DNA from: Magnaporthiopsis rhizophila
Taxonomy: Eukaryota; Ascomycota; Sordariomycetes; Magnaporthales; Magnaporthaceae
Direction: 5' to 3'
Assembly (NCBI GenBank): GCA_003049465.1
Contig: PYSS01000013.1
Location: 1-64,000 of the forward strand
Length of the DNA stretch: 64,000 nucleotides
The notes under the pieces are model-generated. The model had not been told where the DNA came from. It did not search any database and saw only the letters and a list, made by a program, of their open reading frames with translations. Made by a program: the position numbers and the translations under genes. Shown here piece after piece: positions 20,601 to 31,712 of the stretch; within the stretch, counting starts at the first letter, position 1, and each line of letters starts with the position of its first letter.

Positions 20601-21885
20601 GCAATGGACGCCCCTGTTGACGGGCTATGGCGACATGGCATGCTGTGCTCACGAAGCGCAACCAGACTAGTGACCATGCCTGTCACCTCTGGGTGGTCCA
20701 AGGGGATTACGTTGGACCCCTTGTCCAGTACCATCAACCTATGGATGGGACAGCTTGCCGATCTTTGATCTCGGCCGAACAACGCCGATCGCTGCTTGCG
20801 CCATCGGTTCGCGCGTGCGCAGCAAGGAACGCGCTGGTTGTTATTAACCAACGTGATAAAGTTTCGACCAGAGGTACCTGACCTAGTGACCGCACGAAAC
20901 GCATCGTATCCCTTGCATGAACCGCCAACACGGACTATTATTGATTCGGGGAATTACCGATCGTTCTATCAATCGGTTTGCTACAATATAGATGGTGAGA
21001 AGTTGGATGGTGGGGGAATATTGTCTAAATTGCACGGCTCGCCAACGAAGCCATCTCGGCAGTAGATTTACCGTGTCTGACTTCCATTGTTGAAGGTGCC
21101 ACCCAAGGTTTCATGGTGACATAGCCTGTAGCAGACCTCTAGGTTCTTCCATGCTGCGTTTTTTAAATCTGAATATCCTCAGCTCAGCTGGTTGAACTGA
21201 GCCTGATGCTGAGATGCATACAAGTAAAGCGGGGGAGCTACAGAGCTAGCCCAAAACAGAATACGCATTGACAGGACAAGATGAGTGTGTAAAGACGTCT
21301 GCATGCAGGCAGATCAATTCCCAACCCGATAATATAAGATGCCCAGCGCAACGAACTGCCCGTCTGCCCGTCTACTTGGCGCTCGAGGTTAATAGCGTCC
21401 ATTCACACTTTGCTTGCTTCGGTAAGTCTCCGTATGCCAGCCAAACACCGCTCGCTGACGTAAAAGGCAATTGGCCCCATGTGATTGCATAATCCCGCCA
21501 TGCCCCTCCTTTTTCTTTTTTTTTTTTTTTTTTTTTTCCTTCCCAGCTCTAAACCCGTCCCGGGCAGAGGCGCCCGATGGCGGGGCTCCGTCAGTCACTG
21601 CACTCCCCGCCAGCATTAGCCACATGGATTATGGCCTTAACTTGACTTGACGCGGGAAGCTCCCACCGTTTGATAACCAAGCAAAAGAACTCCCTACCGA
21701 GACCTCCCGACAAGTCGCAGCGTCTACCTCTTACCGACGGATTCTTTCAACCCGCCCAGCGCAGACGCGTAGTCCCGCCATCGCACTCCGTTCCTGTAGC
21801 CAGGACCACAACCCGCGCCTCTACTTTCTCCTAGTACACTTTTTGTTTTTTTCTTCCTCTACTTCTTCTTTTACCGCACCCTACA
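17643..21885. other. 4.2-kb spacer without a supported gene
   Basis: Frames on both strands are short, Cys- and Trp-rich and start or stop at random, and no splice-consistent gene could be built. It contains a T22 run at 21516-21537 and a CT-rich leader from about 21840 in front of profilin. The length would accommodate promoters for the divergent neighbours or a long non-coding transcript. Neither can be shown here. Confidence 0.5.
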
Positions 21886-22778
21886 ATGTCGTGGCAGGGT
21901 AAGCTCACGGTGCCGCCCGCCGCTGCCGAAAGCCTCGCGCTTTAACCCCTCACGCCCCGACATGCAGAGTTGATGAAGCTAACGATGCACTACCCTGACA
22001 CCCACGACAGCCTACGTTGACAGCAGGTAAATAAGCGATCCCGACCCGTGCCTCCGACGAAGTCTGCCCCGCAAAGGAGAAAATGAAAGGGGATATTGAA
22101 AAGTTGGAGATCACTCACGCGATGACATCTGTCTAGCCTGGTCGGCACCGGCCACATCGACAAGGCGGCCATCATCAGCGCCGCCGGCGACAGCGAGTGG
22201 GCCACCTCGGCCGGCTTCAAGGTACATCCAAACGTCGCATCTACCCCTCCCTTTCACCACAACTAGGTACCTACCTAGGATGCCGGCGGGGGCACAAGAG
22301 AACATTCGACTGACGACGGTATATCGTTGGTGGTGGAAATCAAACAGCTCGAGGCATCCGAGATGAAGAACATCGCCGACATCTTGTCCAACGCGAACGG
22401 CGCACGCGACCGCGCCCTCGCCGAGGGCATGCACATTTGCAAGGAGCGCTACGTCGTGACCACCGCCGACGATAACTCCATCTACGCCAGACAGGTACGA
22501 TGCAGCAAGACGCAGTTTCACCCTGATGACACACAATCACACTGGAACCACACCCATATTTCCGTGGGACGTCGGGATGTGCGCGCGCGACAGAGATCAA
22601 GCGGAGAGAGAGAGTGTGTGTTCACAATGCCGTCAACAAACAGGGTCGCTCCGGAATCTGTATCGCCAAGTCACAACAGGCCATCCTCGTCGGGCACCAC
22701 AACGAGCAGGCCATCGCCGGCAACGCCGTTGCTGCCACGGGCGCCCTCGTCGACTACCTGAAGCCTCTGGGCTACTAA
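21886..22778 (+). CDS. PFY1: Profilin
   Basis: Five exons: 21886-21898, 22011-22026, 22137-22221, 22348-22494 and 22644-22778, giving exactly 131 aa, the usual fungal profilin length. The protein begins MSWQAYVDSSLVGTGHIDKA and ends ALVDYLKPLGY. The N- and C-terminal aromatic residues (Trp3, Tyr6, the C-terminal LKPLGY) form the poly-proline site of the family. Profilin binds actin monomers and feeds them to formins at hyphal tips and septa. The first two coding exons are only 13 and 16 nt, so the gene is easily missed by open-frame searches. All junctions keep phase and all introns (110 to 149 nt) have GT/AG ends. Confidence 0.96.
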
Positions 22779-23460
22779 AAATGGCGCACCGATAGATAGG
22801 CGACGTTTGGGGGTTCTTCGAGCGGCCTTCCTTGTCCCCTTTCTCCCTTGACTGCAGTCGAGTCGATTACACGATGACATGAAAAGAGGTGAGAAAAGGG
22901 GAGAGAGAGAGACTGGGTTTAGCGGGCGAGTGCCGCGAGGTTTTGCCCCGCTCGGCCTCTGGCAAGGACTTGTTCTATATCCGAGACTCTACCCAGGAAT
23001 ACGTATGACGAACACGCATTTGTTGCCTGGCCCTCTGCCGCGATTGGCTTTCTTGTTTGTCTCTCAATGTCTTTATTTATTTCTTTTTGGCTTCCCTTTT
23101 CCCCTCGCACTCTGCATCTCCGTAATGGAAGTGGCGAGGCGCCGATTCTGCCTAATGAAGCATCCAAGTTTCAACAACCGCTCATTGTTGCATCTTGTCC
23201 ACACCAATGTCCCCGTTCTTCGCTGAGTGCAGCCAGGGGTGTTTGCCGCCCAAGACACGAGACGACCTGCTCGCGCGGCTTACGACTGTGGTATAATAAA
23301 CCGGGTATCCCGTAACCCTTTGAACGCCTTTCCAGATGTGTGTATATGTATATATGAAAAGTCTTTAATGATTCTTCCTACTCGTGACACGTGTCGCAGG
23401 ACTTGCGACCTTTGAGGGGACTCGGCTCGGCTCGAAATGGGCTCGACGGATCTCGCGATC
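22779..23460. other. 3' regions of profilin and GOT1
   Basis: Spacer between two convergent genes. T-rich tracts near 23060-23100 and a TATGTATATATG stretch near 23345 are compatible with 3' UTR and polyadenylation sequence. No gene seen. Confidence 0.5.
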
Positions 23461-24262
23461 TCAGACGGGAAGCTCCGAGTTGCGCCTCCCAGAAAGCCCG
23501 ATGCGGTCGACCAACATGCCGATGTAAGGGCCGATGACGGGGGCGTTCCTCGCGAAGCCGGCGATTGTGCCGAGGAAGTCGCCAAAGAGGATGGCGATGC
23601 CGTACAGCTCGACGCAGAAGCCGATCAGCGGCCACTTCATCAGGATGAGGACGAGGCCCAGGAAGAAGGCGGCGGTGCCCTTGGCCTTTTGTTTCCTCGC
23701 GAAGAAGAGCAGCGTCTTTTGCGGTCCGATGATGATGGTGAGGCCTATGAGGAAGAGGATCTGTTGGGACGGGCAACCGAGCATGTTTGGTTAGCTCCCA
23801 TCGTATCGAGTGTAGCTTCGAGAGCGGGCGGGAGGAGATATAAGACTGAAGTGCTAGGAGCGTGGGTCGCGTACGTTTCCCATGGCGAGCCTGTGCGTGT
23901 TCCGCGTTAGCCTCCGCCTCACTTAAACTTGTAGGAACGCCGAGGGGAACGAAGGAGTGTGGGAAGATAGGCAGCTGCTCACATTGCCCGGTCAAAGAAC
24001 AGCATCACACCCGCGATCAGGAAGAAGCCTCCTATGAACCCGCCCCGCCAGTCGTGTCGTCCGAGGTTAGCGGCCGCGGCCTTGAAGAGAGGCCCGGATC
24101 GGGCACACGACGAATGCGTCGTACCTACCGCCAGTGCAGAAGGCTACCCCGATCTCTGTGCGAGTCAAAAAGGAACATAGTTAGCATGAGGAAGAGCATC
24201 TCTTGGAGCAGAGCCCGTGGGGGTTGGAACGTACTTTGGGTGTCTGAAAGCCACATGGACAT
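23461..24262 (-). CDS. GOT1: Golgi transport protein Got1
   Basis: Five exons: 24262-24235, 24155-24129, 24031-23983, 23890-23875 and 23760-23461, giving 139 aa (yeast Got1 is 138). It starts MSMWLSDTQKIGVAF. Four membrane segments follow: FFLIAGVMLFF, ILFLIGLTIIIGP, AAFFLGLVLILMKWPLIGF and the ELYGIAILFGDFLG region. The IIGPQKTLLFFARKQKAKGT loop is diagnostic of the Got1/Sft2 fold. The protein acts in ER-to-Golgi and early Golgi vesicle traffic, probably in fusion competence. Exon 4 is only 16 nt and the first four exons total 120 nt. The introns (79 to 114 nt) restore the conserved sequence exactly. Confidence 0.94.
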
Positions 24263-25198
24263 TTTGTGGAACGAAATACGGTCCACCTCGAGATAAAACA
24301 GGTAGCTAAGGCAGCCTTGCGCGAAGTTGTCGATAACGTCGTGGATGTGGGCGCTGAGATGGTTTGTACGTGAAGACAAGACGCTGTCTATCGCATTGGT
24401 GGACACGGAGGATAAAGCTAGCTGCAACGACAAAGCTGGCCGTCGCAAAAGGGTGTTGCCAAAAGACGACTCGAAAGTCGGCGCCTGGCATCCCTGTCGC
24501 GGTGGCAGGTTCAGCTAGGGGCGTGAATTGACTACGACCAGGGGTCCACAGACGCGATGGCTTGTACGCCACAAGTGGCTGAGTCGTCAGATAAGAAATA
24601 AAAAAAAAAAATCGAAAACCTTTTGCGTTCTTGACCATTACGATCACATCCCACATCCATTTCACAACTTGCGATGTTCCGGTCTTTGTGAGGACTGCCG
24701 TCTTGTCAACAGCAATTGCTCACTCCCGAGGGACTGCCTGCTATCCAATGTGCATTTGATGTCATCCAGACACGCCCCTTTCAAGGGAGCGCTATACGGT
24801 AAGTTGATCTCGTTCGCGAGCTCGTCTCCTTTCGCTTCCACTTGCCGCGGCGGCCTAGCTTTCTGAGCTATGGTAACTGGGGGCCGTCCCTTCTCGACGC
24901 CCCGGTGGTCGGTCAGATACAGGCAGAGATCAACATTCGATCGCGATTAAGCCGGAGCGTCAATTGCATCCTGGTGTCGAGAGGCATTGGGTGCTTAGCT
25001 GAAGCTTGACTTTGTCGGTCGGACATGTAGACGCGTGTGCATATGCTCCCTGTCGGTTTTCCATGGCCGGTTTTTTTGACTTGATATGCTTGTTGTCAAG
25101 ACTGTGAATTGCACCACCCAAATACCTCCGTAAAATGCCTTTTGCTCGCCTGTAATTCGTACAAGTGTATCCTTGATATGAACCAGAATCCTCTGCTG
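24263..25198. other. Spacer between GOT1 and IES6
   Basis: Promoter of GOT1 and 3' region of IES6, both on the minus strand. A short A-run lies near 24600-24611. No gene seen. Confidence 0.5.
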
Positions 25199-25837
25199 TC
25201 ACTTCAGCACGGTCTGGGCTCCGCGCGCCTCTAAGAACTGCTCCGCCACGCCCTGAGGGAACGACCTGATGATGGAGAAAATCTCGCGGTTGTGGTATCT
25301 CAGCCGCGTCTTGGGGTCTGTGTAAGGCGCGGACAGGCCTGTAATGTCGCAGTAGCGCTTCAGGGGCGCCATGCTCGGCGCGCTCTCGATGTTTGTGTAC
25401 GTGGCGCTGGGCGCCGATGGGCCGCCGCCTGCACCCGCGGGTTTCAGGCTCTTCTCCAGCACCAGTTTGCTGAGGCTGCGCGAGGCCTGGGCGAGGTTCG
25501 GCTGCAGGCTGTTGTTGCTGTTGCTGTTGCTGCCGTTGGCGGCGCTACCGCCGCCGCCGACCGCGGGTGTGGACATGCCGCTGGTCGAGAGGCCGTCGGT
25601 GGCGGGCGGTATGGGGGTTGCGGCGCCGCTGTTGTTATCTTGGGGCGTGGCGATGACGGAGGCCTCCTTGCGCGAGGCGTCGACGAGGATGGTCTTGATG
25701 TTCTTGTTGCGGCGCTGGTTCGGTCGCCAGTTGGGGTTGCGGAACGATTTGTGCACCGAGTGGTTGTCGAGCTGCTCAATCAGCTGCTGGTGGGCCGCCT
25801 GGGCCGCCTGGGCCTCGGCGCTGAGCTCTTTCGACAT
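25199..25837 (-). CDS. IES6: INO80 complex subunit Ies6 (YL1 C-terminal domain)
   Basis: Single exon, 212 aa from MSKELSAEAQ. The N-terminal helix (about 5-30) and HKSFRNPNWRPNQRRNKN precede a low-complexity Ser, Gly and Asn linker. The C-terminal YL1_C domain, about 155-205, reads KRYCDITGLSAPYTDPKTRL and then RYHNREIFSIIRSFP. That is the hallmark of Ies6, which pairs with Arp5 to make the module that couples ATP hydrolysis to nucleosome sliding. The frame remains open upstream to about 26032, but the ATG at 25837 begins the conserved part. The gene encoding its direct partner Arp5 starts about 1.3 kb away. DAD4 is divergent from IES6 with 338 bp between start codons, so the two may share a promoter. 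Confidence 0.93.
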   Translation of the reverse strand: MSKELSAEAQAAQAAHQQLIEQLDNHSVHKSFRNPNWRPNQRRNKNIKTILVDASRKEASVIATPQDNNSGAATPIPPATDGLSTSGMSTPAVGGGGSAANGSNSNSNNSLQPNLAQASRSLSKLVLEKSLKPAGAGGGPSAPSATYTNIESAPSMAPLKRYCDITGLSAPYTDPKTRLRYHNREIFSIIRSFPQGVAEQFLEARGAQTVLK

Positions 25838-26175
25838 GGTCGGGGCGGGTTGGCGAGGTTTGTGATATATTTCGGCGTCAAGGGTGGACGGACGGCGCCT
25901 GAGCTGCTGCACAAAGCCGCCTCGCGAGGCACCTCTCGGTGCATGCACGATAACCGATAAGCTGTCACTCGGCCCCACATATGCATATCGGGACCCCAGT
26001 CGGCGGGTTCCAGCGCGGTTGGGTGGGCCCAAGTCGCCCCCGCCGTCGCGTTCTCAAGAGAGATCGATTCGAGGAACCACCACCATACGGTGCGCAAGCA
26101 GGCCTCGAAACCAACAGCAACGATCGGTATTCTCCGTGGACGCCGAATAAAAATTGGCGGGTAGCTATCTCGAAA
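25838..26175. promoter_or_regulatory. Divergent promoter between IES6 and DAD4
   Basis: The 338 bp separating the two ATGs must hold both core promoters and leaders. No TATA box is evident in either direction, as is common for constitutive genes. Confidence 0.55.
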
Positions 26176-26689
26176 ATGGTTAGTAGGCCAATCAGCGTCA
26201 CATAGGCACAAGAAGATGATGACGGCGTTCTAACTAGATCACAGGAGAGCCCTCACGAACGTCAGCAGAATCTACTGCTGTCCCGCATAATCACCAATGT
26301 GGTAAGAAGCGAGACGAGACTGCGAGAGCTGTCAGTGTCTGGGTCCGGAACGCTGAAGGTCTCCTAGGAGAAATTAAACGAGGCCATCGTGGTGATGAAC
26401 AAATCTCTCCAGGTATGGCAATAATACAGCCACTGCCCTGGGAATTTCTCGATTGGGAGATTCGAAGACTGAACCACACCTCTTGCATCCAACAGGAGAT
26501 CAACATCCAGAACATGAACGTCGAGCTAGTTGCTCAAATGTTCAAGAACTATCAGTCCAATGTCCTATTCCATCTTGAGGGTGCGTACCGATTTTGTCCT
26601 CATTGTATTTGGTTTTTTCCGAACCGCTCGTGCTTGACTGATACTCTCGAATCTCATCAGCAACCGACAACCTGAAGGATCCGGCATGA
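26176..26689 (+). CDS. DAD4: DASH/Dam1 complex subunit Dad4
   Basis: Five coding exons: 26176-26178, 26245-26301, 26368-26412, 26496-26580 and 26661-26689, giving 72 aa, identical in length to yeast Dad4. The protein starts MESPHERQQNLLLSRIITNV, continues EKLNEAIVVMNKSLQ and ends HLEATDNLKDPA. Conserved family blocks are the LLLSRII helix, VMNKSLQEIN, and MFKNYQSNVLFHLE. The DASH complex forms rings around kinetochore microtubules. The first coding exon is the ATG alone. The following 66-nt intron has donor GTTAGT, branch TTCTAAC and acceptor CACAG. Introns 2 to 4 are 66, 83 and 80 nt. No other in-frame ATG precedes the conserved ESPHE sequence, which is why I accept the split start. Confidence 0.9.
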
Positions 26690-27098
26690 ACTGGTCTACC
26701 ACAGACACATTGGCTTCCATTTTGTCACTTAGATGGTCAAAAAAAAAAAAAAAAGGGTGGTTGTGGCAAGAGATAAAGGATAGAACTTTACCACAGCGCC
26801 ACGATAGAGGCGGACTCGGCACAATTGACATGATCTGAACGGGTGGGTCTTCAGACCCCTGCACTGGCGGAGAGCTCAAGCTTCCTGCCGTTCGCCCCAT
26901 GCCATCCCGCGCCGCCGCTCGACGATCAAAAGTTCCCACGGACAAACATAAACATTGTAATCTGAACCAACACTCGATAATCCCAGAGCTTTCTCACCCA
27001 ACAATGACCCAGCGAATTCCCCGGTGACATCGACTACCGACCTCGCAGGCGACCGACCCTTCCCTTCCTCCCCGTCGCGCTCCGACCCCGAGACCAAG
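26690..27098. other. DAD4 3' region and ARP5 promoter/leader
   Basis: Includes an A16 run at 26739-26754 and a short upstream open frame (27004-27027) before the ARP5 ATG. No other gene seen. Confidence 0.55.
27004..27027 (+). promoter_or_regulatory. Short upstream ORF in the ARP5 leader
   Basis: An ATG in reasonable context (ACAATGA) opens an 8-codon frame encoding MTQRIPR that ends 71 nt before the ARP5 start. If the leader begins upstream of it, ribosomes would have to reinitiate or bypass it. This is inferred, because the transcript start is unknown. Confidence 0.4.
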
Positions 27099-29600
27099 AT
27101 GGCGCCCATGGTCCTCGACGAGCCCGACGTCACCATGGCGGATGCGCCGCTGCGAGAAGCCTGGCGGCGGCTCCCCGAACCGACGATACACACCGTCCGC
27201 GAGGCAAAGTTTGAAAAGTACGAGCCGCCCCAGCCCGACGGCCTCGAGCGCGCCAAGGCGCTCGCCGCGACGAGCACCGCGCCGCCCCCGGCCATCGTCA
27301 TAGACTGCGGGTCCTCGGCCGTCAGGGCTGGTTGGTCCTTCGACAAGGACCCGCGCTTTGTGCTGCCGCCTATAATGGCTAAGTACCGCGACCGCAAGCT
27401 CGGCAAGACCTTCTCCTTTGCCGGCTGGGACTGCTATTCGGACACGACCGCAAAGGGCCACATCCGGAACGCATACGAGGCCGGCACCGGCATCATCACC
27501 AACTGGGACGTCATGGAACACGTCCTCGACTACATCTTCATCAAGCTGGGGCTTAACGACACGGGCGACTCGATAGACAGGCCCATCGTCATGACGGAGA
27601 CCGTTGCGAACCTGCCCTACTCGCGTAAATGTACGACTGTCCAGAGGAATCGCATCACACGCCCTTTGGTGGGCCAAGGCAATGTTCGTTCACTGACTGA
27701 CCCCTTCTTTCATTCCCCGCACAGCCATGACCGAGATCCTATTCGAGTGCTACGGTGCACCGTCGGTCGCCTACGGCATCGACTCTCTCTTCTCCTACAG
27801 ACACAACAACGGCAACACAGGCCTGGTAGTCTCATCCTCCTATAGCGCCACCCACCTCATCCCAGTGTACAACCAGCGCGCATTGCTGTCCCAGGCCACA
27901 CGCCTGAACTGGGGTGGCTGGCACGCGTCAGAATACCTGCTCAAGCTTATCAAGCTCAAGTACCGAGACTTTCTCGGCAACGTCAAGCTCAACTCGTCCC
28001 AGACCGAACACATGCTCCGCGACTTCTGCTACGTCTCCACCGACTATGATCAAGAGCTGAGCACGTACCTCGAGTGGACGGGTCTCGAGGACCGTGAGCG
28101 CATCATCCAGTATCCCTTTACCGAAGAGGTCGTCGTCCAGAAGTCGGAGGAGGAGTTGGCCCGGATCGCCGAGCGCAAAAAGGAGAGCGGGAGGAGGCTG
28201 CAGGAGCAGGCGGCCAAGATGCGCCTCGAGCGGCTCGTCAAGAAGGAGCAGGAGCTCGAGTACTACCGCAAGGTGCAGGCGAGCCTGGTGGACCAGAACA
28301 AGAAGGAGACGAAGCGCATCCTCGACGACGCCGAGGTCAAGGACGAGGCCCATCTCGAGAAAACGATCCGGGAGCTGGAGAAGACGATCCGCAAGGCGCG
28401 GACCAAGGACCTCGGCGGCGAGGCCGAAGAGGAGGCGGCCGAGGTGCCCGACTTTTCCTTGCTCGAAGTGCCCGACGACCAGCTGGACGAGGCGGGAATC
28501 AAGGCCAAGCGGCAACAGAAGCTGATGAAGTCGAACCACGAGGCGCGAGCGCGCGCAAAGGCCGAGAAGGAGGCCGAGAAGGCGCGCATAGCAGAGGAGG
28601 CGCGGCTGGACGAGGAGCGGCGCACCAACGACCTCGAGGGCTGGCTGGCCGAGAAGCGGCAGGCGCACCAGCAGGTGCTGGCCAAGATCAAGGAGCGCGA
28701 GCACCTGATGAAGGACATGGGCAACCGCAAGACGTTGGCCTCGGTCATGCGCATGAAGAGCATCGCGAACCTGGCCTCGGACGCGCCCTCGGGCGGCGGC
28801 GGCGGGGCGCGTAAGCGGCGACGCGGCGGCGACGAAGACGACTTTGGCGCCGACGACAACGACTGGGGCGTGTACCGGCACATCGCCGTCGGCAAGGACG
28901 AGGGCGGCAGCGACGACGAGGACGGCGAGGAGAACGTGGACGCGCAGCTGGCGGCGCTCGAGCAGGAGCTGTTGCTGCACGACCCGGCCTTTACGTACGA
29001 GCACACGCGCGAGGCCCAGAACGACTGGAGCAAGCGCCTCGAGCACGCTTTCACGCGCGGGCCCAGGCCTTTTGACCAGGAGTCGCCCGCCGAGCGCCAC
29101 CAGGTCCACCTCAACGTCGAGCGCATCCGCGTGCCCGAGGTCCTGTTCCAGCCCTCGGCCGTCGCGGGCCTGGACCAGGCCGGCCTCGTCGAGATCGCCG
29201 GCGACATCCTGACCCAGCGCCTCGCCGGCCTGGTGCAGACACCCACCGATGGCGACCGCGACGCCTTTTTGCGCGACGTGTTCCTCGCCGGCGGCCTCAC
29301 CCTGCTCAAAAACCTCGACGTCCGCCTCGCCGACGGCCTCCGCGCCCTCCTGCCCGCCGGTGCCCTGCTGGCCACCCGCCGCGCCGCCGACCCGCTGCTC
29401 GACGCCTGGCGCGGCGCCGCCGGGTGGGCCGGGACGGACGCTTGGAGGGCCGCGTGCGTCACCAGGGAGGAATACCAGGAGCGGGGTGCCGAGTATATCA
29501 AGGTTAGTCTTTGAAGTGCAGAGCCAACACTCTTCCCGTACCTGCTAACGTTTCAACGTCTTCTCTTTAGGAACACGGCATGGGCAACGCCTTTGTATAG
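27099..29600 (+). CDS. ARP5: Actin-related protein 5, INO80 complex
   Basis: Three exons: 27099-27630, 27725-29502 and 29571-29600, giving 779 aa. The actin fold starts at AIVIDCGSSAVRAGWSFD (phosphate-loop-like), then PYSRKSMTEILFECYGAPSV spans intron 1. VSSSYSATHLIPVYN and NWGGWHASEYLLKLI follow. The large Arp5-specific insertion, roughly 315-580, is charged and helical (EEELARIAERKKESGRRLQE, RLVKKEQELEYYRK, AKAEKEAEKARIAEEARLDE) with an acidic stretch. The fold resumes with ERIRVPEVLFQPSAVAG and ends EEYQERGAEYIKEHGMGNAF-V. The last exon codes only nine residues. Arp5 works with Ies6 to engage the nucleosome acidic patch in INO80 remodelling. The start was chosen at the first in-frame ATG. 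Confidence 0.95.
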
Positions 29601-30464
29601 GCCACTGGACAAGTTGGACACATAAACAAGGCTCTAGAAGAGAAACGAAAAAAAAAAAAAAAATGCATGTTCCACTGTTTCCGCCGTCCTGTTTTTCTTC
29701 CTCTCTTCTTCCTGCTCTTCTGGCACACTTGGGGAGCGGCCCTTTGTTTGTATACTATCTACAAAAAGCGTGGCGGAATGGGACATGATGACGTTTTTAT
29801 ACAAAGGTCGCTACCTATCTAATCACCTACCTGGTTGTTCAGTGCGCACGTCTGAAATTCTACTGTTGACACGTCCCGTCGGTCATAGACTGATGATGCT
29901 GCTCCTTCGTTGTTGGGCACGTTACTGAACGCTGGGATGTGCATAAAATATGGTGATGTGATGACCGTGTTCTGCGCTCGGGAAAAAAAAAAAGCTACCA
30001 GATCATGATATGTGTAATATATACCGTTAGCAAACCAGCCGTCATGTCTTCAAAGACCTGGTTGGACAGCCCGAAGCCCTCTTCGCCCAGTAGCTCGCCA
30101 ACACCCATCAAAGGCCGCTCATGCTCCAGGTCTCTTGATAAACAAAAAGAGGAACAAGAAAAAGAAACGAGAGAAAATATCGGACTAAAACAACAAAGCA
30201 TAAGTATATCTTCTGAAAGGCATTGCTGAGGAAAAAGAAGCAAGCTAGATCGCAAATGTGAAAAAGTAGCTACACAGTATAATCCGGACTCCTTTAGACC
30301 GACCGACCGACCAAACCGACCGACCTCGGTGCTTCTCTTGCTCGAGCTGGCGATATCAAAAAGAGCCCCTAACTCCGTGCCCAAAAAAAAAAAAAACGCC
30401 GATTGATTTTTTAGTATCAAGAATTAACGCTCCAGGTTGGAGACGAGCATGTGGACGGAATGCC
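29601..30464. other. Convergent 3' spacer between ARP5 and the bZIP gene
   Basis: Contains A-runs near 29649-29663 and 29984-29993, plus a CCGA/CCGACCGACC simple repeat near 30298-30328. No gene seen. Confidence 0.5.
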
Positions 30465-31712
30465 CTACATATCCGCAGCAGGCAGTCCGTCGTGCAGCTG
30501 GCGTGTTATCTCATCGGCGGTACGGGCGTCCTCGTCCATTGGGCCGGGCTTGAATGCCTTGTCGGTGAAGGAGGATGTTGCCGAGGCCTCTGCGGCCGCG
30601 TTGTGCTCGGCCCGGCCGAGGTTCGCGACGGCCTGAGCGACCTGTTCCAAGACAGTGCCCGCGCCGGGGACGACGGCGCCCAGAGAGGATACAGGCTCTT
30701 GGCAGGCGGATGGCGCCGTCATCTGGGGCGCAGGCAGCGGACCGGCGGATTGGAGTGAAGGCGCGGCGCCGTGGGGGTGCGCCAGGCTGAGCCCCGGCGG
30801 GGGTTGGGGGTACTCTCCTTGGGTGCTCAGGAGCCGCGCCTGCAGTTGCATGACGTATTCCCTCAGGTGGTAATTCTCCGATTGGAGCGCCTTGAGACTA
30901 CTGTCCATTTCCGTGTAGTCTCTCACCTGCTGCTCGAGCTTCTTGATATAGCCCTCCTTGCGCTGCCTGAAAGCCCTCTGCAGAACGACAGCACAGGTCT
31001 GGTCAGCACTGTGTACGCCAAGCCAGGGAGAACATCACGTTGGTGGACGAGCTAGGAGATGTAACAACGAGGCGGTTTCACGCCAGGTGGTCCAAGCCCA
31101 GGACATGGAAACACCCCGGCAAAACAATCGGATGATCAATCCATCCCGATCGACGGTCAACCTTGGCCGTTTAGACGAACCACCCTTGGTCAAGAGAAAA
31201 ATGGCGCCTCTAGAAACCATGCAAGCCCTTTTGCGGAAAGACAACCAAAATGAACGCATGGGAAACGGTCTCGCTCACCTGTGCAGCTCTGTTTTGGGCG
31301 GCGCGCTTTGATTGCGACAATTCGCGCTTGGCTTTCCGGCCGTCAGGCGTCAGTTCGCCAGAATCAGGAGGAGGGGGGCCCGGTAGTAGCTGTTGCGCAC
31401 CAGGAGCCTGCGGTGGCGGCATCGGAGGGCCAGCCATGGGCGCCGGAGGCCCGGCCGCGGGTTGGGGTGCGACAGCCGGCATCATGTTGGCCGTCGCCAT
31501 GTATCGTGCCGGAGACCTTAGGTCTGGGTGGATGTGCGCGTCCGACTGGCTGTTATGGACGTTGGGCGCAATGACAGGAAACGAACTGTATCCATGCGTC
31601 GGCTGTAGCGGGTCTGGTTGCGAGTCCTGGGGGACGCCGTTGGTGACCGGAGCTGTGGCCGCTTCTTCTTTTAATATCGGCGCTTCGGTGAGCTGCTCTC
31701 GGGTGGCTAGCT
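30465..31712 (-). CDS. kapC: KapC-type bZIP transcription factor (main exons)
   Basis: Two exons, 31712-31279 and 30977-30465, separated by a 301-nt intron that falls inside the basic region. Splicing gives SKRAAQNRAAQ joined to RAFRQRKEGYIKKLEQQ, a complete bZIP basic region. The zipper continues through ALQSENYHLREYVMQLQARL. The LREYVMQLQARLLSTQGE ending closely follows the KapC family. Proline-rich flanks and an acidic C-terminal tail (GPMDEDARTADEITRQLHDG) complete the protein. Exon 31712-31279 is preceded by a good acceptor (branch TTGCTGAC, CCCTGCAG) and contains no ATG before MATANMM at 31500. The start therefore either is that ATG (244 aa) or lies in an upstream exon, with 33745-33688 as the best candidate (334 aa). 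KapC factors are linked to stress and development in other ascomycetes. Confidence 0.85.

Noticed and set aside
28263..29501. Long minus-strand frame (412 codons) and another at 27928-29109 over ARP5
   Set aside because: Antisense shadows caused by GC-rich third positions in ARP5.
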